This document shows positions 37,101 to 50,560 of a DNA stretch of 64,000 bases, in pieces. Location: positions 4,234,501 through 4,298,500 of the forward strand of contig NC_135197.1 of assembly GCF_050948175.1 (NCBI RefSeq), read 5' to 3'. This stretch comes from Xylocopa sonorina. Lineage: Eukaryota > Arthropoda > Insecta > Hymenoptera > Apidae. Within the stretch, counting starts at the first letter, position 1. Each line of letters begins with the position of its first letter. The notes under the pieces are model-generated. The model was not told where the DNA came from and ran no database searches. It saw only the letters and a list, made by a program, of their open reading frames with translations. The position numbers and the translations under genes were made by a program.

Positions 37101-38620
37101 TCTCGTTCGAGGCGTTTCGCGTTCGAGGAAATCGAGTTTAGAGATCTACGGGAGTACAGGTGGTATTTGAGTAACTCGCGAATCAGTATATCGATCGAAG
37201 CTAGATATTCCGATTTGGTACGGAAAATAAATTAGAAATGTAGAGAAGATACGGAGAACCAATATCCAATTAGCTAACCGCAACATTAATAGTAAACACG
37301 TTCGTTCGAAATTAGTAGAAAACTAAAAGCCAATCGTATCCTTAGCAGTATGGAATTTAAAACTACTGGGACGTTTCACATCTGAACTCGTGCAAGGGAC
37401 AAACACTCGAGCGAATTACACGGGATTAAGACCCGAAGGAGCACGAACGGCTCGCTGACTGAGGGGGTGGGTGCGCGTTATGCAGCGTGACGCGGAGTCA
37501 AACACGAGGGACGGTACCGCGGAGGGCTGAAGACGTTCCCATATAGGGAACAGGAGCCTGGTGCGCCCAGGCAAAGTCCAATTAATCGACCGTGCGGCCG
37601 CTCAAGTGCACACATTGCGCCGTTTGTAGACAATCCCATTACAGGCCACAATAGACAGATAATGCGCGGGTATAAAATTAATTACGCCGTTGTTCCAGGC
37701 ACCGGTACCGACGTCCCTTTTCTGCTAACCGCCGGATTCCATTGTAATTATTTCCCAATGGATCCGTGTCCGTGGCGCGGCAGGGCGCAGGCGGCGCCGG
37801 GACGGATTAATATTGCATTAGCATTATGGATTTCAAAGGCATCGAGAGCCCTGTATCCGCGCGGGGAATTTATCTTCCTCGACTTTAGGCGGCCCTAATT
37901 GAATTACTGATATCGTAATTTGTGTGCCGTGGGTCAAGCGGAACGTCGCTAAATAAATAACACAGCGACGGGGCCGGTCAACAACCCGCGTCCCAGAGTT
38001 CTCCAGGGTGTTAACGTTTTCGCGGATGAACGAGCGGAACGACGACAGTACTCTAAAATTACATCTTTGTCTGAAGAAACTCGCCACGTTTAAGCTCGAG
38101 CAACGTAAATAATTTTCGAAGCACGCGAATCGCACGGCAAGTTAGGATTCGCGTTAATGCCACGCCCGTACCACCGACGAGCACGGCTCTTCCACGTTTC
38201 AATGCCCCAGACTCCGGCATCCATCAACATCATTAATTCCTCGCGCGTCTTCCGCAACATCCCTTCGAGATTAGCCAGTCGGGCGCCTACTCCGTTAGCG
38301 ACGTGTACAAGACACAGGGCCTAGGCGAATTGGCTCTAACCAAAGGATTAAGGCTACGAAAGCGAAACTCATAGATAATCCCCCGGGGGATCGAGTCAAT
38401 TAAGTCGAAGCAAGCCACGCGGCGTGCTCGCAGGGTTTCCCAAGGAATCCTTAGAACCTCTCTCTTCTTCGAGTCCGCCGTATCGAAATTATAGAGGTAA
38501 ACGTCTCGTTCCTCTCCCTCCATCGCGACGCTTCTTTCTCCCGTCTCTCAGGTTCCTGAGAGCGACGCGGGATTCAACGAGGCATTCAAAGATAGCCTGT
38601 AATTTGATCGAGGTTCGAGA

Positions 38621-38644
38621 TAGAGGGATCCCTGGATCCCTCTA
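38621..38644. repeat. Perfect 24-bp inverted repeat
   Basis: TAGAGGGATCC and GGATCCCTCTA pair perfectly over 11 bp around a central CT. The two-base centre favours a cruciform or a dimeric protein site over an RNA hairpin. Confidence 0.7.
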
Positions 38645-41600
38645 ATGGATCACGAAAGAATAACGCGGACGAAACCGTCGAACGTGTAGTTTATACGGTA
38701 TAAAATGGCGGATGAAGTATGGCCGGATGCATCCTCGAGGGATCGCACGGAATTGCTTACCCGGATGGTCTCGTGGAAGCGCTAAGAATTTCATTCGCCG
38801 ATAACTCGCATCGTAGCCGCGGCTCGAGCACCGATCGGATGTTTGGCCGAGGGTTCTATTTTCTGTTGCGAGATCATCCAGCGAACATATTGCGCAGGGC
38901 TGATCGTTCGTTTCTACCCTTTTTCTGTAGTATCGGTCATTCGTTCGTGGTTAATGCTGTAATAATATGTATCGTCGATATCCCTTGAACGAGTTCTGGA
39001 GAAATTGTACGATCTTCTAAATTGAAGCTTGTTCGATTGGTTTTCAGAGTTAATTTCTGTTCTCTCGATTTGTAATTAATTTACAGAACATTAGAATTGC
39101 TGAATTTGTTAACTCTCGAGTTTCTTTTTTGCATCGTCCCCTGAAATAATATTTTACCGCGCGAGGAGGGAACCAGGCGAGCTCGAATATAAATTTCCCA
39201 CGGTGGGGAACTAAAAAGATTCAGATATTAAATTAGAACGCCTCTACGTTACGATCAATGCAATCTCGGCCACTTATCTCAATATTATCATTCTTTACAA
39301 CCCTCTGCGGCGTGTCTTTTTATACCCGGAGCCAATTTACGGTATTTACAACGGTAACCACGATTTTTAAAAACCACTAACCCGCCCTGAGGCAAATGTT
39401 GTTTACGTTATCGTACGGAAGATTATAAGGTGGGAAACGTTGATTATTCGTAACATGTGGCCCGGCGGGGTTCGTGAAAATTTCGCAACAATTTCATGCG
39501 GTCGCGGGTTAATTTTCTTTCAAGATGCTAACAGAAGATATTTCGTAAATCACTGATGAAGTAATTTACATAAGCCAGAAGATAACGCTGTAAACGAGGA
39601 GAACGTGGAACGAGGAGTACCTCCGGGTGTTCCGAAGCTATCGCCAGCTTTTTACGGCCCGTCCAACGTTTTCTGGTTTTTCCTCGTTTTACCAACGGGT
39701 AAATGCATTCTCCTAAATTGAATAATTCAGCCGCAAAGAAAATTATATTACGTTGCACAACGATTCCGCACGAAATACTCCTTACGTTTGCATTAAACCC
39801 GTTTAATTTGATTGCCCTTTTCAGTCGAAATTGTTGCAACCACCCTGCGGCAGTGGTTAATGAAATACTAACCCATTTCTGTCCGAGGATATAAAAAGTG
39901 TTTCAGGAGAATTGCGTGTTACGCTTAATACTTGTTTTAATCTATACGGTACATCAACACGTGAAATTAACTTGTTATTTTTAGAGTTAAGATTGGTTCT
40001 TGCTGCCTGCGAGAAAGAGGTTTCGCATCAAGTATCGTAGCTTTAGAGAAATTTTATTTTACCTTATATTGTAACGACAAGGCAGAGAGGAATGATTAAT
40101 TCGTATCAAATACGGCGCAAGAAGTTGTAAAGCTGAGACGAAAATGAGAAAAACTGTAAAGCTTTTAAATAGGTTCTCCCTGGGTTTAGCGGTCCATTAA
40201 CAATCCATTTAAGGAATCTTTCACGAGATAATTAATTGCTCGTTTTGTAACTTAAGAGCAATTTACGGTGCACGGGAATTCCGTTCGTTAAATGTATAAA
40301 AACTGAAAAAGTGAATTTCAGATCTTCTTCAGACGTCAATTACACTTCTGATCGAATAATTCTCAAATAAATATAGTGCACCGTTTATAATAATTATAAG
40401 AGATATATTTCTCATCATTTTATGCGATGGCTATCCAGATTTAATAAAAACGGAAACAAATTGTTCAAATATTAAAATTCTGATTAAATCGAATTCCAAA
40501 AAGGAAAAATCGTATTTTGATTATCTCTGCAGATTATTGTTCGTCAACGAGGTCTATTTTTATTGAATTTTGTTTCGGTTTACTCCGTTATCAGAAATTC
40601 CCATAGTCTGATTATATTCGGACCCGTGTGTTGGCTCTCCACTTTTCGGTTCATATTTTTCGATCAAACAATTCAATTCAGCTGAAATTTAATTTCAAAT
40701 ATTTGCACGAATCTATAATATGCCCCGGGGAGAGGAAGGTGCAAGAGAGAATAATTGAACAGAGCAAGCAATCTGACCTCATTACCCCGTAGATTTTCAC
40801 CTGACAGTGATTCAATTTCAATAAAGGCGGGACGTTTTTAATTATCAAAATGATATTAATGCCACGCCTTTTTTAATCGCCTAAACGTTTATCTTAATAT
40901 TTAAAAGGGGATATTTAATTACAGTTTGCGTCCAAATCTAATTTACTCTCTCGCGTCTAAAATATTAAATAATAAGTACCGTCTGATTACGTTTCTAACT
41001 GCAGGACGATACATAACACGTTTTCCACGTAAAACAAAAAAACAGACGATTACTTTTTCAAATTTGCACCACTAATAGAACCAACAATGCTATGCGAAAA
41101 GATTGTCTTTTTATTTCCACGTTCGTCGTTGGTACGTACGCGATTCTTTTACTTTTATCTCGTCAAACACAAAAGCCATACATTTACTCGTGTTGTCTGA
41201 TAGAAATGGAGATCGATTCGACAACTGGCCGTGATTGATTGGCAGCGAAATAAAACAGTCGACCAGAGGAGGTAGAAAGATCAATTGTTTTCCGACTATT
41301 GATTCTCGCTTTTCCCAAAAACTCCGCTATTACTTTCGAGATTTTCTCTGGCTCGTGACACAGCATCGAATACACCAACGATTTATCCAATTAAAAGACG
41401 CGAACTAACCAAACTCTGAGTCGCAGACAGCGTCGTGAAGATGACGTTCTGCCCAAAAATGTCCAAGCTAAACGCGAGTGTCGCGTCGAAAAACCACCAG
41501 GAACACTTCCCTTTACGCTTGGCAGTGCGAACGCCAAAGGACGAGAAGCGGGAGGACGCGAGAACAGCGCGAGCGCGCGATATTGAAAGCGGAGAAACGA

Positions 41601-42542
41601 ACGCTGGGAATCGATACGCGACGTCCCGACAGGAACGGGGAAGATTGAAAGTGCGTCCAAGAATTGAATCCGTCGAGCGTCGCTGAGAGGAGGGAAGAAG
41701 TAGAGAAAGACGATCGCGAGCAGACAGAGGCGGCTAGAAAATGGAGGCGGAGACCAGACGAAACGCCTCGGCTCGCGCTACGAGATAGGATTAAGATCCT
41801 CTATGAGCTCGCGAATCCGACGCGATTCTGATACAAAAGTCCCGTTCTATGGGACTTTGATGCGTGCCCTGCCAGCGGGAATAGGCGACGTTTCGTTTGA
41901 TGTATTCATTTGCAGAGCGCCCTGCGAATTATACGAGCTGGATTTTCGCACCAGAATGAACGCCAATGCCACTCGAAAATGTATAAACGGGACCATTGAT
42001 TCCGCCCGATACCGACACACGCGCCAGTGGCTGACCGATGAAAAGTGGTCTACTGATTTAAGTAGAGAAACCATCGAATGGGCGCGGCACGCGGTTATAT
42101 TACCGAATCCAGCTGAAACAGAATCATTTCTCGTATCGATATGCACGTATTTTAGCTGATGATGGAATAATCAAAATGACGTCAGTGTCACAAATCTATT
42201 AGACACTGACTCTTGTAACTTCGACGTCTCACTGGAAATTTCGAAGCACGTTGACGTAATTATTAAACCTGTCTCTCGTTTATAATCAAATGTATGAAGA
42301 CGTATTGCTGGTTTTCCCGAAAATTTTTTACATGGAATTTATAATTAAATATTTTTGTTCTTGCGTTGGTGTACAATTCGATGAGCTTTCTGTAAAATTT
42401 AACTAAAAATAAATAGTCATATACATACAGTTATTTTATCGTGTTTTTTATTATTGCAAGCTTTTACTTGTGGTATGCCGCAGAATTATCGAAAAAACGT
42501 TGATACGCCATGAAAGATGAAAGGTTGCGGAGCACTGTCCTA

Positions 42543-42741
42543 CGCGATCGTACCCATTTTCAATCGTTATTACGCGACGCTCTGCCGTGGAAAAATCCAC
42601 GGTCCGATCGAGCGATTGGCTTTTGTTCTAAATACGTGTTTTTGTTTCTAAACCAACGCGATCCTTGCTATTTTCTACTGTTATTATGCGACGATCTGTC
42701 GTGGAAAAAACCTATGGTCCAATCGAGCAATTGCATTTTCT
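42543..42741 (+). repeat. Imperfect tandem duplication, 114-bp period
   Basis: A block of about 85-90 bp at 42543-42630 is repeated at 42657-42741. Both copies share TTATTAYGCGACG, CTGYCGTGGAAAAA, GGTCCRATCGAGC and ATTTTC blocks in the same order. The first copy contains the hairpin CCGTGG/CCACGG; in the second copy the right arm has decayed. The copies have diverged noticeably, so the duplication is not recent. Confidence 0.75.
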
Positions 42742-44138
42742 AACGAAATGCTCTCATCAATGTCTGAAACAAACGAAAGTGTTCTTATACGTATCACTGA
42801 TTGACCATCCTTACAAATTAAACAATTTTTTCCGTATACTTTAATAAATCCACCCCAGGAACCGCCTATCCACACAAAGCTGTGCTTCTTCCAACGTATC
42901 GATCTTCCATCTTCAGCTAGATAGTCGCAGGGTCGAGAAAATTCGCGGTACCAAGATTCGTCGTTTGTCTACCGCGAGGATAGCGACAATTTATCGAACG
43001 TGTCGCTGCATCTTATCGACTGGAGCTGTTCACAACCGGCTCTCCTCGAGGCGCTACTTTTCTGATCGATGGTCGGGTTTTAATGGCGCTTACCAACGCT
43101 GGATCATCCGTTAGGCAGAGACGCACGCAGACGACGGACGCGACCGATTTCGTATAACAAGACGAGACCCCCGTGAACCGGATACGATCGATCTTTAACA
43201 ATTTCGAGAGCGCCGCGCCTCGATGGCCTGATCATCCCTTTAACGCGATATAAGATGGCGCCCGGAAAGTTTCGTCGCGGGGACAGCCGAGTGGCTCGAG
43301 AGCGGATAAGTTTCAGTTTGATGATGGGCCCCGAGTCTTTTTAGATGAATTATGATGTTGGCGGTGGGGACTGATGGGCTGGCTGAGTAATGTTCCCCCT
43401 TCGAACTGTAGATGGATTCGTTAGCGAGATAAATTGAGTTTCAGGCAATATCCTTAATGACCTACGACTCGATGCCGTTCGTTTCGTTAAAGAAATTGAA
43501 TTTTTTCATCGAACAACTTTCGATGAACAACAAACGTTTAAATTATAAAAATTTGCTGGCTACGTTCGATCAGAAATGCTGGGGAACATTTTATTTACGC
43601 GTCCGCGGGATTCATCATCCCTTATACATCTCCAATATCGCTCTGGCCCGCAACGCGTTCATTCCAACTATACCACCCTATTTTTCCTATTCGACCATTC
43701 CTCGCTGTTGCATTTTACATACAATACCCAGTAGCAGCGCCTATCAGTTCCTCCGTTCTCCGACGAGGAACAGGCGCCGCCCTTTCATCTTTAATTTCAA
43801 TTTCGACTATCTTGGAAACGAGACATCGCGGACAGGTCCACGCGCTGCGCCTAACCCCAGCGCCCATCGCGCGCCATCAATCATTTCAAAAGCGAACGCG
43901 TTTCTGAAAAATGAATATGGATCGACGAAGAAGCAACAACCGGGCAAAGAGCCACGCCAGGACATAACGCGGCGCGCACGCTTTCAAAAGCTTCAGCCAA
44001 CCGAGCTCCAAGTCAAGCGAAACTCGCGAGCAAACAGTCGAAGTTCGACCGATGTTCCTCGAGGTACGGCTCGTTTCCATGCAGAATGGAAATAAAATTA
44101 ACGACGCAGGCTCGTTAATAATTTCGCGGAATTGCTAG

Positions 44139-44158
44139 CCGCGGAACGAATTCCGCGG
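44139..44158. repeat. Perfect hairpin with tetraloop
   Basis: CCGCGGAA and TTCCGCGG form an 8-bp stem around CGAA, just after the end of the spurious open frame at 43457-44095. Its role is unknown. Confidence 0.55.
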
Positions 44159-45673
44159 GCGTGTGTACACGCTCGCTCGAAACTCTTGGACCGCGAAAGA
44201 CTGAAAACCGCCTCGACCCCGTCTGACGTCCGACGGATTACTCCGTTAATGCAGTGTTTTATAGGCATCGTATGAAAAGCTTCGCGTGAAAAATCGTCGA
44301 TCTTACGGCTTACGTGGGATCCTGGCCCCGTTCCCTGCGGATTGATTTTTCGATTAGAACGAACCGAGAATGCATCACGCCGCTTAATGATCCCCATCTT
44401 TCTCCAGGCGAAAATACACGGTTCACTTTGGTCGAATAATTTAGACAACACGGTTGGTTCGAATGAGTGACGTCACTTACTAATTGGACAGAACGTTCGA
44501 TGCGTCATATATTCGAACGTGTATAACAGGAGACGAAATGGAACGCTTGTAAATAGAAATAGGAGCTGCTTTCATCCCCTAAATTCGTAACGAACAAACG
44601 CATTAACAACCGTCTTACACGTTTTTGTTTTCGAAGGAGAAGAAGGCATAAACAGACATCGAGACAGAAAATCAAAAGCGTGACTACTAAATTTCACTGG
44701 GACATCCGTGCAATTTATTAAACCCTTGTTAACGCGAGCGCGCAGCCGCGGTTAAGGGAGGATGGGCGCGACGGAGATTAGCGCGGAAAATGGTGGACGA
44801 AGAGGAAAATCCGTTGGCCAGACAGAGCGTGGCAAGCAGTTTTCTTTTCTCTATCGCGTCGGCTGGCAGTTTTCGAGCGTGTACGAGGAGGGGGCGCGAA
44901 TTCGCGTGCTGCGAGCCGGGGTTTAATTTATCGCCACCGTTTCGGGGCGTCAGAGTTTCCGCGGTATTTTCGGCCGATCTTAGCGTTTCCGCGCTGGTCA
45001 GACGCGAGGGTGGAGAGGCGTTTCGCACGGACGGATGACGGTATTATCTTTCGACACGGGCGTCGGTGTTAATATAAAATTACCAGCAAAACGGAAGAGG
45101 GCCAGAGAAAGAATCGAGATCGCACCGCACGAAATAACGGTCGCCGGGTAATTCGAGGATCGTTAACGGGAAGCGTCGTTAATTTACTGTTTCATTTATT
45201 CTTGTCCAGTTTAATTATGATTGTCGGTTTATTTGTTCGCTCGAGTTTGTCTTTGCTACCGAAATTACCACTTTTCGACCGGTTCGCTGTTTGTTTAACT
45301 CCTCGAAACTGATACCGCGGCGAGTTTGATGCGAGCTATTGTTTAATACTCTTTTCGCTTCAATTGATAGTTTGTAGCATTTATATATGTGTCTATAATT
45401 AATAGTAATGTATCTAATGACGTCTTTAGATACGTCTTTATTCCTGCAGCCGGCGCAGGTGTGATGCGACATCCTAAAGCCTGACACCTTTCGATTAATC
45501 AATAATCAATAAGACGCCAGCAATAGTAACCGACCTGTCAAGTAGAGTGCACACGCAACGCTATTTCAGCATACCCCTTCTGCTTCAATTCTTCTAATAT
45601 AATAGAGGCGAAGCTTAATAAAGAAGCAATCGTCATTATTACTCGATCAAAACCTATGTTTCGTTATCTCTTA

Positions 45674-45709
45674 AGGAGTTAAGTCTCCATTTTTAACAAC
45701 TTAACTCCT
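45674..45709. repeat. 10-bp inverted repeat
   Basis: AGGAGTTAAG pairs perfectly with CTTAACTCCT across a 16-nt loop. Confidence 0.6.
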
Positions 45710-45753
45710 ATTTGTAATTTTTGGAATATTTGAGCACGTATTTCTGCATTGAA

Positions 45754-45836
45754 TCTATTTTATTTTATTTTGTAACACTGAAATAAGTATAATATGCAAT
45801 ATCGCATACCGTATCTATTTTATCTTATTTTGAAAC
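45754..45836 (+). repeat. Direct repeat, 60-bp period
   Basis: TCTATTTTATTTTATTTTG (45754 onward) recurs as TCTATTTTATCTTATTTTG (45814 onward), with weaker similarity on both sides. This is an AT-rich tandem duplication. Confidence 0.55.
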
Positions 45837-46474
45837 GAGAAAAATCGCTCGCGGCTGGAGGGTCAATATGGTAACTGGCAAGAACGGTGTAATAACGATG
45901 GTATTCCATTACTATCGAAGGGGTGGGAAGTATTTCGTACCATATTTCTTCTTCCTTCGTTCCATTCTCTCGGTTAATCACGGTGCATTAAGCACTTCAT
46001 TAAGTCGAGCCAACCGAAGTAGAACATACCCTTAAAAAGCTTTCACGTATTGAAGAGAGATAGATCGAGTTCAATTTCCTTTCAGAAAGTCATTTGAAAC
46101 GAAAGCCTCGCGGTCCATTCTGCACCCCGGCCAGACATCTTTCCCTGACGTGGCTTAAAATTGCAGGATATTACTATTCGCGGCGCGCGTTACTTCTTTC
46201 AATGGTGACCAGCGAAAAGGAACGATGGCTAACGATTTAATCGTGAATCGAGAAAATATAATGGCGAAAGAGAAAAATAAAGGCAAGTCGCTCGACGCGA
46301 TCGAGAAACCGTGTTAATTTTGATTACGTCGCAAGTAGATACCAATACGGTTTCGTAGATATAGCGAATAGGAACGAGACAAACTGCGAGCCGAGAAAAC
46401 TTTCCATACGTCTGATATGGAGGGGCGAGGGCACAAAAGAACGTGGAAATTATCACATGGAGAGGTGTACTCAC

Positions 46475-46619
46475 TCGGATCCTTGACGGCGGTGATAACG
46501 AGACGGAAGCCGTTCGAGACGGTGCCCCACGAGTCGGTGACGTATTTCAGTGTCACGAAGTTCGTGCGGGTATAAATCGCGCCCACAGTCTGCTTCGTGT
46601 TCTGGCAGGACAGGTCTGC
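46475..46619 (-). CDS. CUB-domain exon (C-terminal half) of a CUB-LDLa receptor
   Basis: A 145-nt exon, entered in phase 0 (acceptor TTTTCCAG ending at 46620) and left in phase 1 (donor GTGAGT at 46469-46474). It encodes the last strands of a CUB beta-sandwich: ADLSCQ, then TRTNFVTLKYVTDSWGTVSN and GFRLVITAVKDP. The pattern of a strand, a Ser/Asp-rich turn and the closing GFRL strand is the usual CUB signature. The last base joins the LDLa exon to make Lys, giving DPKHTC, so the LDLa module follows the CUB with almost no linker. The first half of this CUB must be in an upstream exon that I could not find; it may lie beyond 64000. Domain call is good; gene identity (Neto, LEV-10 or another CUB-LDLa-TM protein) is open. 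Confidence 0.85.
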
Positions 46620-47015
46620 CTGGAAAACAAAAGAAACGCCACTCCGTTGAATACGAGAGTCTTCTCTTTACGCGCGTGCTGCGCGCTGAAGAGCAACGCC
46701 TCGTTCTACGGTCGTTAGAACAGTATCAGAGGCCTCTTTACACGCGAAACATTCGTGTCAGACGTTGCCAACTGATCAACCGATTAAATATTAATCTTTC
46801 GCTCGCTGAAACGCTGTACGCGCTATTGAGAGCAATCGTCTTAACATTTATCGTGTTTCGTAATAGGAATATTAACAGGATCCAAGTAGATCATCGTTTT
46901 ATTGACTTCTGAGCGGCTTGTGTATTAAATATTTAAGTTCCCTGTAATTTGTTTCCGCAAGTGATTTATTAAATTTGCGAAATGTTCTTGCCGAAACTTT
47001 TAATTGAAATTGAAA

Positions 47016-47114
47016 GATGGTCCTTCGAGCATAGACACATTTACGTGCGATATAAAAAAAGTTAAGTCTTTTTCGATATAAAGTGATATTTTTGGTGTTC
47101 ATAGAGAGGCGAAG
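47016..47114 (+). repeat. Dispersed repeat, copy 2
   Basis: About 99 bp homologous to 1655-1750 in the same orientation: GATGGTCCTTCGAG, GACACATTTACGTGC and the TGATATTTTTGGTGTTCATA block are shared. It lies about 400 bp upstream of the CUB exon, on the opposite strand sense. Confidence 0.7.
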
Positions 47115-50100
47115 CTGACACCTGGGTGCATCTGTAACATGCAGTATAAATTGAGGTATCTATTCGAATTCGTGTATCGCCTGTCCAATTTCTAAATTAA
47201 TTTAGCACAATCATTAATTTCATATGCATATTATATGTAACATAAATTCAACCACGGGTGAACAGGAATTAAGAAAGAGCTTCAGACTTTATACAATGAA
47301 GGAGTTACATCGCAGCTATTGCGATTCTACCAAATTCAGTTTGAACAAATCTAGCATCTTTCTACAAAATTTGTTCCATTTTTCACTACATCCTATTATT
47401 ATTACTTATTACTCGTCGGTGTAGCGCACAATTTTCGTTGCGTTCCAGCGTGCCTGCGAAAGACCGGCGAACCGTTGTCGCACCCCGAAGAAACTAAATT
47501 TCACAAGAATGTTACCTAATTCACCCTCTGGAAGTTTCAATTATTTTCGTTGTTTGAAATGTGGACGAGGACGTGGAAAACGTGTTTCGCTGCTCGTACG
47601 AAGCGGCGGTCGGTAGAGGAAACGCAGCCGCTTTTTGCTAATCATGTTTGGGGAACTTCATTTCGGCTGCGGAGGGTGGTCGGATGGTTTTTGCCAGGAC
47701 AAAAGGAGATTTAGTGGCGGTCAGGTTACTTTGACCGTGTTTGCGACCGCAATATAAAGCATGTGTAGATACACCGTGGCTACGGCAACTATTTCTACGT
47801 TCTGTTCTTTGCCTTTGACGCGCGATATTTGTACCGGACAGCGAGCTCATCAGCTTGGTATTACGAAAGCAGAGAAGCCTGACTAATAAATTGCCTGATA
47901 ATAAAAACAACCATTTCACTCTACATATTCCCAAGGAAAATTACGCTCCACGAATATTATACTACCACTACTCCATCAGCCTCGATCCCCACCAACGAGA
48001 CACTGACTAATTAATTAATTAACGATTGAAGTACGCAAACTATACTATACGATATATTGATACAATTAATTACTTAAAAAAAGGGGAGAGACTAAATCAA
48101 ATAACTCAATCGTACGCGCACTGATGGAGGCGTAAATCAATTTAGCGAACCGGCGCGTGCATATGTGTTTAAGAGTGATTTATACACGCACGAGCACCCC
48201 GGGGACGCGGATAAAGCCAACGCGATTCGACAAATCGGGAGAAGGATCGCGCGGGGCCGGTATAAAGCCGCAATTAATCCGGCGAACGATCGAGCGCGTT
48301 CGACGCACCCGATCCTCGCCGTGAAAAGGCAACCTCCCCCCGTGGAACCGCGACGGGGCGCAAGTGCGCCGCCGCCTCGCGCCCCAGCCTCCGAGCAAAT
48401 TAATTAACCGAACGAAGAATTATCCTGCCACGGCGATCTCGTTTGTTTGCCGCAAGACGTAATCCACCCGGGCACTTGTTGCGTGTTACGACTTAACGAG
48501 GAGACCCAGAAACACCCGCCGCGAAACCGAAGAAGCGAGGAAAAAAGGGGCTGTGACTGGTCCGGCGAAAATATCGTTAACCCTTTCGCTGTTGAAACGA
48601 TCGTGACGAGGGCTGATGGTGGGTATATGGTATCACGCGGAAGTACGAACACGTTACTTTATACTGTTATCGTGAAATGGAGAGTATATTTTGATATTGT
48701 GAACATATGATAGGATTTGATCGTTATAATTGTCTTTAACGTGTAATTTGTATTTCAGCGTCTACGCAGAGACGCTCCAAGAGGCAGTGTTGCTTAAATT
48801 TATGTATATTTATTTCTGTTTCACCTGAAGCAAAACGGAAGATGGAAATTTATGTATTAGACACACAATTTCTGTATACGGCGTTGTTATTTAATAGAGT
48901 ATATAAAATATGTATATAATTATACTATAAAGTGGTAATATTAATAAATGGAAACGTTTTAAAACATCGCAAAGACAAATTTTCTGATCTTTTAGCCTCG
49001 CACAAAAATGACAATAACCAGTGACAAACGAGAACGTTGAAGACTGTCAGATCATTCGTTATCATGCAGCGCGCTGTTTCCACGGGCTTAATTATCGCGA
49101 AATATTATCCCGTCCGACGCGCGATAACTGTCTTCTTTCTGGTCCAATTAGCGCCAGCGAGCGCTCGGATAATCCATATTTAATTATCCCTGGTGCGAGG
49201 TCGTTTCGAGACGCGGGAGCGACCGCCTCCGCGTGTCCCGCAAACCGAAATAATTAAAATTTGCGTGCGGGTACGTACGCGTTAAAATTCAGGCGGCCAT
49301 GTCACGTCGCCGTCCCGGCAAAGAGGATTTTCGTTGATATAACAATTTTAATTGAGAATATTAAATGACAACCGAGCGACACCCACGCAGGTATCATTCC
49401 TCGATTTACATAGTAACTAGCGTTGTTGAATACGAATTGTCCTTCTAACACTGTTCCCGCGAAAATTGCGCGTAGATGTAAGCTGCGATAATTTCTAATT
49501 TATCTTACAACCACAAAATTGCAGTGCTCATAAAACATTAATGAATCTCGAGTCTCAAATTCTGAGTAGAGGAAATAAAAGGAAAAAGTAATACTTTAAA
49601 CTCTCCCTTAAGTTAGAAAATTTGTATTCAGCATCGATTTTACAGCGAAAACTTCCTTCATTACGAATCATCGTAAATCGTACACCAAAAATCGTACGAG
49701 ATATTATCCATGGCGATCGACAGATTAATATGCTTGTCACGCGTGAAGAATCGGGGGTGGCAGTCGCATCAGGGGGTGCTAAATTTCCAGGCGCAAGGAA
49801 ACATTAACTGCTTGCCCATCGCGTAGTGGAAAATTGTGATACTTCGAGGCACTTCGCGGTAAAGGCTACCAATAAAGATCCCTTATTTCTACCCTTCGAA
49901 CGTTGGCGGTGTTCGCTGTTAACGTGGAAAGCAATAAAAATATTGCCGCGCGAATTCCACGGCGAAATTGCCGCGAAAACGTGTTCGTTATACTGCATCG
50001 GGATTTTTACGACTTGCGCTGTAATCCGGACTACAAGGGATTTGTTGTGGGACGAGTGCTGTGAATACTTCCTTATACTTCGCAATACTCCCTTTGCTTC

Positions 50101-50544
50101 GATTTATTTCTGCCTTTCTTCTCGTTTCGAATCAATTGCGCGCGTTTCGTTCGCGCGTAATCGTTGGGATAATTACTTAAGCGAACTAGAGACTATTCGA
50201 GCATTATAGAGCTTAGATTACTCATAAATTTCAAAAATACTCATTTGTTGCATTTTCATTTATTACAATTAAAAAACAGGAAGATAAACTTCTGAATCTT
50301 TTAAATGTCTCAGAGTCAAATATCCTTGAAAAATAACGTTGCATTTCTATCGAAGAGATGTGTCTCAAGTATTTTTAAAAGTGGAACTCTGCAATTTTGC
50401 TAGAAATATCTATCCTGCAGTTATTTTAATATATCGATCGGTCCTCCTCCGAATTTTCCACGTGTCTCGTTGATAAAAATGTTCAAAGCCAGATTCCGAG
50501 CGAACTAAGATTATTAAACCGCGCTCTCCCGACGCATTCTACAA

Positions 50545-50560
50545 CCACACACACACACAC
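50545..50560. repeat. (CA)n microsatellite
   Basis: A 16-nt CA run. Confidence 0.85.

Larger units (their letters stand above)
25480..46474 (-). other. 21-kb intron between CUB and LDLa exons
   Basis: Donor GTGAGT at 46469-46474 and acceptor at 25480-25481 enclose about 21 kb, phase 1. No further exon was recognised. It carries the pogo/Tigger-like MITE, a 114-bp-period tandem duplication, several inverted repeats, a C16 run and an A16 run. CpG-rich blocks with many TAATTA-type cores (for example 29580-29800, 30890-31110, 37560-37920) look like candidate conserved regulatory elements, as expected in a long intron of a developmentally regulated gene; that is inference. AT-rich, CpG-poor DNA dominates 39900-41180. 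The open frame 43457-44095 was judged spurious. Confidence 0.7.

Noticed and set aside
43457..44095. Plus-strand open frame of 212 codons, the longest after the lipase
   Set aside because: No domain, no signal peptide and an erratic residue mix that turns Arg/Pro-rich with the CpG-rich part. It lies antisense in a receptor intron. Most likely chance.
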